Positions 40,999-49,580 of a DNA stretch of 64,000 nucleotides are shown here, in pieces. Numbering within the stretch: position 1 is the stretch's first letter; the number at the start of each line of letters is the position of its first letter. The position numbers were made by a program, and so were the translations under genes. The notes beneath the pieces were generated by a model. The model saw nothing but the letters and a program-made list of their open reading frames with translations, did no database searches and was not told the origin of the DNA. The DNA is taken from positions 3,972,001 to 4,036,000 of the forward strand of contig NC_014248.1 in NCBI RefSeq assembly GCF_000196515.1. The letters are read 5' to 3'. This stretch comes from 'Nostoc azollae' 0708. Lineage in GTDB: Bacteria > Cyanobacteriota > Cyanobacteriia > Cyanobacteriales > Nostocaceae.

Positions 40999-41503
40999 TT
41001 ACAACATTTCAAACACTAACTGATGACTGGTAATAAAATCATGAGTAAAATAATCGAGTACATTCGTATCACTTAATTCCAAATTATAAAAATCCACAAA
41101 CTCATGGTTACAATATGGACCGGCGTGCCAAGTTACCACCTCTAATTTAATAAAACAATTCCCTGGAATGGGGAAAGTAGCAAGTTCTTCTAACACCGGG
41201 TTATCAATATCATTATAAGGTGGACAAACTACCATTAACCAATCCTTACCTTCCAAAGAACCCAAACATTGAGTACATCTTTCATGACGAGTAATTTTGT
41301 GAAACCTTTGTCCTTTATTATGCAATTGCATAATATAAAAACGAGGAATACCATTTTGTACATTTAATTGTGCATCTTCCCCATTAAAAACCTGAGCGTC
41401 TCCACTAGGAAATATCACCTGTCCGTAACGCTGAAAACTTTCCGGTGTGATCCGATCCGGTCCATTCTGCTTTTAACTGTTGGACTGTATAGGATACACT
41501 CAT
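40999..41503 (-). pseudogene. Ureidoglycolate lyase-like (AllA) gene, frameshifted near the start
   Basis: ATG at 41503 starts MSVSYTVQQLKAEW, then about 10 extra bases (around ACCGGATCGG) throw the frame; the next frame resumes ITPESFQRYGQVIFPSGDAQ and stays open to 40999. The body (KITRHERCTQCLGSLEGKDW, GNCFIKLEVVTWHAGPY, DFYNLELSDTNVLDYFTHDF) is typical of ureidoglycolate lyase/AllA cupins, which act in allantoin degradation. Translation from GTG at 41418 would give 139 aa lacking the first ~25 residues. Pseudogene is preferred, but a shortened active protein is not excluded. Confidence 0.65.
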
Positions 41504-41846
41504 AAGAAATCCTCTTTATATACCTGGCTTAATTATTTCATAAAATGTCTTGACAAGCGAAGAAATTCTTACCAATCTAATTCATTGCTTGTGTTTCCTG
41601 ATTTGAAAGTTTAGCAATTCCAACCAATTAACCCCAATTCAAAATTCAAACTTAACAAAACTAGACATAACAAGGGTTCGCAAATGTGTATCTGTCGCAT
41701 TCTTTTTGAAATTGGTATAGAAAATCATTAACTTAAAACTCCATGAACTTAATACCAATTTTCAATGAGTTAAATCTTTTTGAATTTTGAGTTTTGAATT
41801 TTGAATTGGTATTATTCTTTCTTCCAGAAGATGGCACAGAGTCCCA
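41504..41846. other. AT-rich spacer
   Basis: About 340 bp with short 'aattcaaaattcaaa' and 'gaattttgaattggtat' runs common between genes of this genome. No supported gene or regulatory motif. Confidence 0.5.
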
Positions 41847-42899
41847 TCAGCCTACTACTGAATTCCCATTTCTTGCAACTGGGCTGCTTGCTTCCACAGC
41901 ATTAATTTCATCAATCACCCGCCAAATTTCCTGTAACATAGGCTCTAAGCCAGTGCGAGTAACAGCGGAAATTATGAAAACAGGTGCATAAGAAAGTTGA
42001 TTGAATTGCCTAGCTAACTCCTCTAAATCAACAGTTTCCGTATCAACAGCATCAATTTTATTCAATGCTAAAATTTGTGGACGTTTTTCTAAACCCCGAC
42101 GATATGCTTTTAGTTCTTTTTGGATAGTATGGTAATCACCAATGACATCTTCACTTGTGGCATCAATTAAATGTAATAAAACCCTGGTGCGTTCAATATG
42201 GCGCAGGAAATCATGTCCTAAACCGGCACCGTGAGAAGCACCTTCAATTAATCCTGGAATATCTGCAAAAACTGTACCATCACCTGTGGGTTTTCTCACT
42301 ACACCCAAGTTAGGAATGAGAGTCGTAAACGGATAATCCGCAATTTTAGGAGTTGCAGCAGATAAAGATGAAATTAAAGTGGATTTACCAGCATTTGGTA
42401 AACCAATAATTCCCACTTCTGCTAACAATTTCAATTCTAAACGTAACATTTTCCTTTCTCCTTCCAGACCAGGAAGTGCATATTCTGGCGCACGGTTGCG
42501 GTTACTCAAGAAATGTTGATTTCCTAAACCACCTTTACCACCTTCAGCAATGAGACAAGTTTGTTCAGGTTGAATTAAATCACCTAAAATTGCATTGGTT
42601 TCCTCGTCATAAATCACAGTACCACAGGGAACTTCGATAATTAAATCCTTTCCTGATGCACCTGTGCAATTATTCGGTCCACCACGACCCCCGTTGTCGG
42701 CTTTGAACATATGCTTGTATCTAAAATCCAGCAAAGTTTGCAGATTTTCCACTGCTTTAAAAATTACCGAACCACCCCGTCCACCATTACCGCCAGAGGG
42801 TCCACCCGTAGGAATATATTTTTCCCGCCGAAAGGCAACAATACCATCGCCACCTTTACCAGATTCAACTTCAATTAATGCTTGGTCAATAAATTGCAT
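41847..42899 (-). CDS. obg: Obg-family ribosome-associated GTPase
   Basis: 350 aa. The N-terminal glycine-rich Obg fold ([34 protein letters not shown]) precedes the G domain with G1 GLPNAGKST near 167, G3 [11 protein letters not shown] near 212 and G4 NKID near 285. Obg GTPases act in large-subunit ribosome assembly and growth control. All motifs are intact. The array of GTCAGTT heptamers begins just upstream of its start codon, in what would be the leader or promoter. Confidence 0.95.
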   Translation of the reverse strand: MQFIDQALIEVESGKGGDGIVAFRREKYIPTGGPSGGNGGRGGSVIFKAVENLQTLLDFRYKHMFKADNGGRGGPNNCTGASGKDLIIEVPCGTVIYDEETNAILGDLIQPEQTCLIAEGGKGGLGNQHFLSNRNRAPEYALPGLEGERKMLRLELKLLAEVGIIGLPNAGKSTLISSLSAATPKIADYPFTTLIPNLGVVRKPTGDGTVFADIPGLIEGASHGAGLGHDFLRHIERTRVLLHLIDATSEDVIGDYHTIQKELKAYRRGLEKRPQILALNKIDAVDTETVDLEELARQFNQLSYAPVFIISAVTRTGLEPMLQEIWRVIDEINAVEASSPVARNGNSVVG

Positions 42900-42905
42900 A
42901 ATTTA

Positions 42906-42968
42906 GTCAGTTGTCAGTTGTCAGTTGTCAGTTGTCAGTTGTCAGTTGTCAGTTGTCAGTTGTCAATT
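42906..42968. repeat. Heptanucleotide tandem repeat (GTCAGTT, eight copies plus a variant)
   Basis: Eight perfect copies of GTCAGTT occupy 42906-42961, followed by the variant GTCAATT. Such short tandemly repeated heptamers are a known feature of heterocystous cyanobacterial spacers. It lies 7 bp upstream of the obg start codon. Confidence 0.95.
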
Positions 42969-42997
42969 ACCGTAACAATTAACTACTAACAAATAAC

Positions 42998-43661
42998 TTA
43001 AATATAATGTGAAACATCTTCACCACATTCATCTGTAAGGTAGGAAAGGGCGCGAAACCGTAAACCTACTAATTATTCATACAAGGGATTAATTTTACAC
43101 ATGGGCAGAATAAATATGAACTATTTTCCGTCCAAAGAAGGTTACATCCCGTTCAAAGGGACATTGAGAAGGAATCATTTTACACAAAAACTTGGCTACT
43201 CGGGGATCATGAATTTCTAAACCGTCCAACCAGTCTCGCATCTGATGAAGTATATCTGATGGATCTATAGTACGATCTTGTCCTTGTTCTGTATCTTCTA
43301 GGGTATGACGTAGTGCTGTTAAGGCTTTTGTGTCTAGTTCCAGAACTAGACAAAACTGTTGTAAAATTTCCTCTTCGCTGAGAGAATATACTCCATCTGC
43401 GAGCGCTACCATCACCGCAGTCCGCAAAAAATTTTCCCCTATTGCTGTACCTTGACCCAACACAGCCACTAATTCCTCTAGTGTAATAATTTCCAGAGAA
43501 TCCCAGTCAATATAACGCGCTAACTCATCCTTGGTAATATTGGTAATTATATCCTGTTCTTGGGCATCAAAATTACCATCAGCCTAAGCAATAGTTAGTA
43601 GCCCACGTAACCAAACCGCAATTTGTTCGCTACTGTAAGGGTTTTGAACAGCACTTGTCAT
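42998..43661 (-). pseudogene. TerB-like/Mo-dependent nitrogenase C-terminal-domain protein, broken
   Basis: From ATG 43661 the frame reads MTSAVQNPYSSEQIAVWLRG and LLTIA, meets TAG at 43584-43586 (where Trp is likely), then continues ADGNFDAQEQDIITNITKDE and TAVMVALADGVYSLSEEEIL. Next come DPRVAKFLCKMIPSQCPFER and DVTFFGRKIVHI, the Mo-nitro_C signature known from cyanobacterial proteins. A frameshift follows; the shifted frame gives KINPLYE, TAA, LVGLRFRALSYLTDECGEDV. Two stops and a frameshift make a functional protein unlikely. Its role was never well established; the family name comes from a domain linked to nitrogenase annotations. Confidence 0.78.
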
Positions 43662-43771
43662 AAAAACTCACGCCTCACTTTTTTCCAAATCAATACTAAA
43701 CTACCTTAATCGTCAGTTTTGCGTTACAATCCCTTTGTCCATAATTATTGAGAATTCTTTCTATTGACGAT

Positions 43772-44869
43772 ATGTTTTTTTTCGGAATTGAACATGAAGT
43801 CGCATTCCTTAACCATGAAGGAAAGTTAGCGGATTTCTCATGCACAAAATTTGCTGATTTTCATCAAATTGTTGAGAATTTACCTCTATACCCTAATGAC
43901 TACCCACAATTAAGGGTCGGTGATGCTGGTATTAAGAAAAAGCGTTGGTATATTGAGGGGTTTGAAAGATTTGCTGATTCAGAAAAAGTAATTGACTGTC
44001 TAGCTAAAGGCATCGAAATCAGAACCACTATCCACTCGACTATTCAAGGTGCAATTGATGAATTAACTACAAGTTTTTCTTTACTGCGTGAGGTAGCGGG
44101 AAGTTTTGGATTTTCACCTGTTTTACTCAGTTTCAACCCCTATACTAGTATTTTCGAACCCCAACCACCATTAAATGATTTTGAAATCCGGCAGTTACAA
44201 GCCTATCCTGATGAACAAACTGCTTACATTTATATGGTTTCTTATGGACCAGATTTAAATATTTCTGTAGCAGATTTACCTATTGAAAGTGTCATTGATA
44301 TTGGTCAAAAATTAACTTATTACAGTCCTTATATTGTTCCTTTCAGTTATAGTTCTCCCTTTTATGATCGGAGTTTATGGGAAGGTTTATCAGTCAGGAC
44401 ATTTATCAGAACTGGTAAAAGATCAGCAACACTTGTATTTGTGGAAAAACCAGAACAATTAATTAAAAGTGTCCCTTCATTAACAAAAATTGCCCGCATT
44501 CCAGCAGAAATAGGACGCATCGAATTTAAAGCCTGTGATAGCTGTGATGATTTTTCTATTTATGCAGGGTTATTAGCATTATTAAAAGGTTTAGCATTAG
44601 ATAAAACCTTACATGGTCGAGCTACCATACCTGATGGTAATTTACACCAAATTTCTGCCAAATTAGGATTTGATAATGAAGAAATTTTACTGAATGCAAC
44701 TAAAATCTTACAAACTGCTGAAGATGCTCTAGGAAATCATCCAGACATTGAATTTTTAACACCATTAAAAGTTATTTTGGCAAATAGAAAAACCAAATCA
44801 CATCAACTAATTGAAACCTTCCAAAATTTAGGCTCAATTGAAGAAACACTCAAAAGAACTTACGTTTAG
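43772..44869 (+). CDS. Glutamate-cysteine ligase-like protein (GCS2 family)
   Basis: 365 aa from ATG 43772 (an upstream TTG at 43748 is less likely). It begins FGIEHEVAFLNHEGK, an ATP-grasp-like carboxylate-amine ligase start. It continues VGDAGIKKKRWYIEGFERF, EIRTTIHSTIQGAIDEL, PYTSIFEPQPPLNDFE and IGRIEFKACDSCDDFSIYAG, all motifs of cyanobacterial GCS2-type ligases. These make gamma-glutamylcysteine or related amides; the true substrate is uncertain because cyanobacteria also have a second GshA type. Intact and convergent with ftsI. Confidence 0.75.
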   Translation: MFFFGIEHEVAFLNHEGKLADFSCTKFADFHQIVENLPLYPNDYPQLRVGDAGIKKKRWYIEGFERFADSEKVIDCLAKGIEIRTTIHSTIQGAIDELTTSFSLLREVAGSFGFSPVLLSFNPYTSIFEPQPPLNDFEIRQLQAYPDEQTAYIYMVSYGPDLNISVADLPIESVIDIGQKLTYYSPYIVPFSYSSPFYDRSLWEGLSVRTFIRTGKRSATLVFVEKPEQLIKSVPSLTKIARIPAEIGRIEFKACDSCDDFSIYAGLLALLKGLALDKTLHGRATIPDGNLHQISAKLGFDNEEILLNATKILQTAEDALGNHPDIEFLTPLKVILANRKTKSHQLIETFQNLGSIEETLKRTYV

Positions 44870-44953
44870 GGAATTGGGGACTGGGGAAGATGAGGGACAT
44901 GGGGAAGATGGGGAAGTAATTTTCCTAATGACTAATCACCAATCACCAAGTAC

Positions 44954-46765
44954 TCATTTTGTAGGGGAAATCTTTTGCAATGGTATGAGGACTTCCATTA
45001 CAGCTCTCACAATTGGTGCGGCTACGGTTCCACCATAGGCGTTTTCCCCTTTGGGTTCATCTACTATTGCCAAAACTACATAACGGGGAGCTTCTGCTGG
45101 CACAATACCTACAAAACTAGTAATTCTCGCTCCTGGAATATATCCACCGTTGGGACTGGCTTTTTGGGCTGTACCTGTTTTTCCTGCAATGCTGTATCCG
45201 TTGATTTTTGATCCTTTACCCGTGCCTTGAGAAACAACAGTTTCCATCATATCTACTACCTTTTGGGCTGTTGTAGAAGAGAAAATTTGGCGTGGTCTTG
45301 GTAGTGTAGGTGAATAATGAATTTTGCCTTGGCTATCAATTAGTCCTTGAACTACATGGGGTGTTACCAATCTTCCACCATTAGCTAAAGCGCCGTGCAT
45401 TTGCACTAGCTGTAATGGAGTCAAAGAAAAACCCTGACCAAAGGAGGTGGTTGCTGGTTCTATGGTGGAGGACAGAAATTCTTCTTGACTTTTAAGTCTA
45501 CCACCGACTTCAAATGGCAAGTCTGTATCAACTTTTTGCCCTAAACCCACTTTTTCTAGCCAGTTATAGTACAGTGTTGGGCGCATTCGTTGAATGATTT
45601 GTACCATGCCCACGTTGCTAGAAGTTTGTAAAATCTGAGCAATGTTAATTCGTCTGTAACCGTTTCGTTCTGCGTTTTTGATAGTGCGGTCAGCAACTTT
45701 AATTGTACCTGGGTCGTTAAATGTATCATCTGGTTTAATAGCGCCATTTTCCAGTGCGATTGCCACATTCAAAGGCTTGAAAGTTGAACCCGGTTCATAA
45801 AGATCCGCTACAGTCCAGTTTCTAAATAGTGCAATATCAGCTTTGGAATATTCATTGGCATTATAAGTAGGCTGAGACACCAGAGCTAGTAAGGAACCAT
45901 CCATAGCATCCATAACAATGACCGCCCCCCGCTTGGCTTGGAACTTATCAACTTGTTCTTTCAGGGCAATTCTGGCAGCCCGTTGTAAGCGATTATCAAT
46001 AGTTAATTGCAGTTTTAAATCATCAAAATGCAGAAAACCCTGCGGTGCATGATCTGGCATCAGTGCGCCATTACCAGCCCGACTCAGACGCACTGTTTGG
46101 ACAGAACGTTCTAGTAACTTCTCTTGACTATATTCCACCCCAGCCTGACCACGTCGGTCAAGGTTAACATAGCCCACCACATTAGCTACTAAATCATCTT
46201 GTGGGTAGAAACGGGAATATTTTTGAATAAATTCAAAGCCATTCAAGCGAAAAGAAATCAGGTGATCGGCAATATTCTCAGCCACACCATCAGCCAGAAG
46301 AATCCCACTTCTTTTACTTTGGAATATCTTAACCAACTTACCAGCATCTTTATTGAGAATGGGCGCAAGTTGCTGTGCCATCTCCTCATTAGATTTATCA
46401 AACAGCTTGGGATGGGCGTACAAAGTATATACTGGACGGTCAATAGCCAATATATTGTTATTGCGATCGACCACAGGGCGACGAGGCATAAAAGGGCGCA
46501 AATTTACCATTTGCTGATTTCTTGCCCTTTGTGTCAACTTTGATCCCTCAATAATTTGCAGCCGATACAAATTTAAGGACAACCCCAACCCAGTAGCCAT
46601 CAAGACACCCCAAACTATGAACAGTCGAGACCTCAGACTTGCTGCTGAAACTATCGTTTTAGGAGTACCATTTTCAGATCCAGTTTGTCTAGAAAACTTC
46701 CTCTGCCTTGTAAACTCTAAATTTGGCAAATTTCTGAATTTTGTTCTACTTGGTGACTTTTGCAT
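44954..46765 (-). CDS. ftsI: Septal penicillin-binding protein (PBP3/FtsI)
   Basis: Class B PBP of about 600 aa. A transmembrane helix lies near 50, then the pedestal motif RPVVDRNNNILA. The transpeptidase domain has GSTFK (Ser near 326), SSNVGM and KTGTAQK near 528. It cross-links septal peptidoglycan with FtsW. The frame is open to 46843, but those first 26 codons read through a 'ggggcattggg' type repeat; ATG 46765 (MQKSPSRTKF) is the credible start. The ftsL-like gene lies just upstream in the same direction, the usual division-gene pairing. Confidence 0.9.
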   Translation of the reverse strand: MQKSPSRTKFRNLPNLEFTRQRKFSRQTGSENGTPKTIVSAASLRSRLFIVWGVLMATGLGLSLNLYRLQIIEGSKLTQRARNQQMVNLRPFMPRRPVVDRNNNILAIDRPVYTLYAHPKLFDKSNEEMAQQLAPILNKDAGKLVKIFQSKRSGILLADGVAENIADHLISFRLNGFEFIQKYSRFYPQDDLVANVVGYVNLDRRGQAGVEYSQEKLLERSVQTVRLSRAGNGALMPDHAPQGFLHFDDLKLQLTIDNRLQRAARIALKEQVDKFQAKRGAVIVMDAMDGSLLALVSQPTYNANEYSKADIALFRNWTVADLYEPGSTFKPLNVAIALENGAIKPDDTFNDPGTIKVADRTIKNAERNGYRRINIAQILQTSSNVGMVQIIQRMRPTLYYNWLEKVGLGQKVDTDLPFEVGGRLKSQEEFLSSTIEPATTSFGQGFSLTPLQLVQMHGALANGGRLVTPHVVQGLIDSQGKIHYSPTLPRPRQIFSSTTAQKVVDMMETVVSQGTGKGSKINGYSIAGKTGTAQKASPNGGYIPGARITSFVGIVPAEAPRYVVLAIVDEPKGENAYGGTVAAPIVRAVMEVLIPLQKISPTK

Positions 46766-46855
46766 TGGGGTATGGGGCATGGGGCATTGGGAATTACTTT
46801 CTTTTCCTCCTGACTCCTGATAGAGCAGCGTGGCAATCGCCATACTCCTGACTCA

Positions 46856-47524
46856 TTAATATCCCAGAGGTGTGGGAGCTTGAGGTTGTTCTTCAGAACT
46901 GGCAATTGTATTGGAAGATGCCGAATTAGGATTATGAGAAGTCGGTGGCAAGAAAATTGTCCCTCCAGGATTAGGTGATACTAATCCTGCGGCTGGCTGT
47001 TCTCCCTCTTCAGCCATTTTGCTAGTTAGGGTAGCATTGGTTGTATTTAACTGACGCTCATTGCGTTGTAAACTTTGCAGGGTACGGTAAGCTTGACTCC
47101 AAAGCTCTTGAGAATATACCGTCCAACCATACACCACCAATGTTGCAGACACAAATAAAAAGGCTGCTGCTGACGAATAACGATAAACGGTATACAAGCG
47201 TAGTAACCACACAGGTACAGCCCTAGCAGTAGACATCATCGGTAAGCGTCCGCTGGACTTTTCAGGAATATTAGCTACTGCTTGTTTGCCAGAGTCCTTA
47301 ACTAAGTTCTGTTTAACTGCCTCCTTTATGGGAGAAAATGATAAATTCCTAGAAGGATTCCCTCTTCTCCTGGAGCGCACTGCTGTCGATTCACTTGCTA
47401 GTGTAGAGGTGCTTTGCATAGGTTTACCCAGGCTCTCAGAGCGCCGCTGCTCCGAAGGTAAGCTAGAATCACGCCTGAACCAAGAACTTTTTGTAGAAAC
47501 CGCCGATTTGCGGGCAACAGCCAT
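46856..47524 (-). CDS. FtsL-like single-pass division protein (putative)
   Basis: About 222 aa from ATG 47524 (MAVARKSAVS; the frame is open from 47566). A basic Ser/Arg-rich cytoplasmic N terminus of about 120 residues is followed by one transmembrane helix (SSAAAFLFVSATLVVYGW), a short coiled-coil-prone stretch (AYRTLQSLQRNERQLNTTNATL) and a Pro/Ser-rich tail ending QAPTPLGY. Topology and position directly upstream of ftsI suggest the FtsL role of scaffolding the septal complex. Sequence identity to known FtsL was not established. The final codons come close to the repeat-rich spacer. Confidence 0.65.
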   Translation of the reverse strand: MAVARKSAVSTKSSWFRRDSSLPSEQRRSESLGKPMQSTSTLASESTAVRSRRRGNPSRNLSFSPIKEAVKQNLVKDSGKQAVANIPEKSSGRLPMMSTARAVPVWLLRLYTVYRYSSAAAFLFVSATLVVYGWTVYSQELWSQAYRTLQSLQRNERQLNTTNATLTSKMAEEGEQPAAGLVSPNPGGTIFLPPTSHNPNSASSNTIASSEEQPQAPTPLGY

Positions 47525-47816
47525 AATTTTTGTAAAACGTAGATATTGTCTTTGAGGTTGCTTCATTCTATATCTCTAAGATTATGGCAATGTGGCGCAG
47601 TCAGAGGCAATACCTGAATACTGTTTTTCCACGCAGATTCTTCCCCTACACCCACTCCTAACCCCTGATTTTTCACATTAATGCTGAAGTTTGCCTTAGC
47701 CGAAAAAATAGGTTTAAATTTCTAATCTCAAAGCATTTAACAAAAATCAACAAATAAGCTATCGTATTCAACAGGAGCAATATTTTTATTGCCTTTATTT
47801 TGGTGAAAGAGGAGTT

Positions 47817-48122
47817 ATGAAAACAAAAATCTTAGGTTTGGCTCTCGTTTTAAGTCTCGCTAGTATGCTCAGCGCCTGTGAAGGTGGCAGCGAACCTGCT
47901 GGTACTGTTACCCCCGCTGCAACACCTGGTGCGGGTGAACCTGCTGATACTGGTACTACCCCCAGTACTACCACTGCACCTGGATCTAGCCCTGCTGCGA
48001 CAACTGCACCTGAAACTAGCCCTGCTGCGACAACTGCACCTGAAACTAGCCCTGCTGTGACAACTGCACCTAAAACTAGCCCTCCTGTTAGCCCTGCTGC
48101 TACTCCGACTAAGAAACCCTAA
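47817..48122 (+). CDS. Small Thr/Pro/Ala-rich lipoprotein
   Basis: 101 aa. A lipoprotein signal with lipobox LSAC (Cys at 21) is followed by a low-complexity mature part containing the repeated unit TTAPETSPAA (three variants) and ending TPTKKP. It would be anchored to the outer face of a membrane through the lipidated Cys. The leader 'aaagaggagttatg' provides a plausible ribosome binding site. No domain is recognised. The internal DNA repeats make length variation likely. Function unknown. Confidence 0.7.
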   Translation: MKTKILGLALVLSLASMLSACEGGSEPAGTVTPAATPGAGEPADTGTTPSTTTAPGSSPAATTAPETSPAATTAPETSPAVTTAPKTSPPVSPAATPTKKP

Positions 48123-48191
48123 TAACTAGGACAAGCGATATTCACTACATCGCTGTCACCTACATTTGCTCAGGTATCGATTAAACAATTA

Positions 48192-48218
48192 ATAGTACTC
48201 TCGGTTTGAGAGTGCTAA
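48192..48218. promoter_or_regulatory. CIRCE-like inverted repeat or terminator
   Basis: ATAGTACTC, nine bases, GAGTGCTAA. The HrcA-binding CIRCE consensus is TTAGCACTC-N9-GAGTGCTAA; here the right arm matches 9/9, the left 7/9, with exact spacing. The inner arms (ACTCTC/GAGAGT) followed by TAAATTTTTG could equally be the terminator of the lipoprotein gene. It lies 150 bp upstream of the GST gene. Confidence 0.4.
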
Positions 48219-48367
48219 ATTTTTGTTTAATTTAATTAAAGCAACAAATAAGTGTAGGACACGAGAAAAACCGGTTTCTACGGCTTCTCAGTGTCCATAT
48301 ATCAATTGAAACTAACTAGTTGAAACTGGAAAAAATTCCTTTCCTTCCTTAATAAATAAGTAGCTTT

Positions 48368-49036
48368 ATGTTACTACTGCAATTTACTACGTCTCACTAT
48401 TGTCGTAAAGCTCGCCTAGCACTAGGCTATAAAGGAATTCATTACCAGGTAGAAAATCTTACTCCTGGCTTGCATATCCTGAAACTGAAGCCTCTAACTG
48501 GTTTGACTACTCTGCCTGTCTTGTTACCCCAAATCGAAGGACAACCGCAAGCCATTGGCGATTCTACCCAGATTTTAAGCTTCCTAGAATCTTATCAGCC
48601 AGAACCTGCACTATTTTTAACCAACCACGAACAACATACAGAAGCTTTGATGCTCGAAGATTGGTTAGATGAGAGCATTGGCACGGCAACAAGATTTGTA
48701 TATTATCACTTCCGTGCTGATGCAGGTAAACAAATTGACCCATCATTATTTAGTCAGATAGTGATTGGTGTTATTAGGAACCAGTATGGTATTAACAATA
48801 GCAGTGTACAATTAGCTACTAAAAGATTAACTATAGCCCTGGAAGAATTATCTAGCCGCTGGCAAAAAAGTGAATATTTGGTGGGTGATCATTTGAGTGT
48901 GGCAGATATTGCCGCAGTAGCTTTACTGAGTCCCTTAGCACTTATTTCTCATTACCGTCAAGGATATCCATGGTTGTTTGAGCGTATTGTGCAGATTCAT
49001 CAATTGTGTGGAGAGCAACTACCACCGGGACTTTAA
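48368..49036 (+). CDS. Glutathione S-transferase family protein
   Basis: 222 aa with two domains. The thioredoxin-like N half has LLLQFTTSHYCRKARLALGYK (Cys in the position of the active-site S/C) and the gamma-Glu binding IGDSTQI (DS pair). The helical C half has EALMLEDWLDESIGT and YLVGDHLSVADIAAVALL, the N-capping/hydrophobic staple typical of GSTs. Cytoplasmic, glutathione-dependent conjugation or reduction; substrate unknown. Followed after 24 bp by a small secreted protein gene, possibly co-transcribed. Confidence 0.85.
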   Translation: MLLLQFTTSHYCRKARLALGYKGIHYQVENLTPGLHILKLKPLTGLTTLPVLLPQIEGQPQAIGDSTQILSFLESYQPEPALFLTNHEQHTEALMLEDWLDESIGTATRFVYYHFRADAGKQIDPSLFSQIVIGVIRNQYGINNSSVQLATKRLTIALEELSSRWQKSEYLVGDHLSVADIAAVALLSPLALISHYRQGYPWLFERIVQIHQLCGEQLPPGL

Positions 49037-49060
49037 AAATTCAAAATTCAAAATTAGAAA

Positions 49061-49375
49061 ATGAAATGTATAAAATTTTTGGTTTTGAGTATTAGTGCCA
49101 CTATTTTTGTGGTGGTCAGTAGCTATTGGGGAACAAAGGTGATGGCATTACCACCAGTAGAAGATATACCAGAGGAAATATTGCGGACAGAGATTATTAC
49201 TGAAGCGCGATCACCTATTGATGGTACACGCCTAACCGCTGCCGAATATGCAGAATTACAAACACAACTCCAAACAAGTCCACCGCCAAAACTCAATTCC
49301 CAAATCCGACAGAAAATATTTCTGTTGCGGATACGTAAGGCATTATTAGAGCTATTCCCATTTCTAGTTATTTAG
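49061..49375 (+). CDS. Small exported protein of unknown function
   Basis: 104 aa. The N-terminal hydrophobic stretch (about 5-22) resembles a signal peptide or anchor, possibly cleaved after VMA. The mature part (PPVEDIPEEILRTEIITEARSPIDG) is acidic, and the C terminus is hydrophobic (LELFPFLVI). I believe this is a conserved cyanobacterial family but recognise no function. It lies just after the GST gene in the same direction. Confidence 0.65.
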   Translation: MKCIKFLVLSISATIFVVVSSYWGTKVMALPPVEDIPEEILRTEIITEARSPIDGTRLTAAEYAELQTQLQTSPPPKLNSQIRQKIFLLRIRKALLELFPFLVI

Positions 49376-49580
49376 TCATTAGTCATTAGTTATTAGGAAC
49401 ATTACTTCCTCATCTCTCTCATCTCCCCCAATCCGCAGTTCCCAGTCCCCAATCCCCAATAAGATACATTCTGATGTAGGATAACCGTGACGACAAAAAT
49501 GCAAATAAATGTAAAGAATATATATAGTAGTTATAAAAAACTAAATTTAGTTAATCACCTTATTTTACGTAGGTAGCTTC

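Noticed and set aside
42906-42968. CRISPR array
   Set aside because: Head-to-tail heptamers without spacers; a simple tandem repeat.
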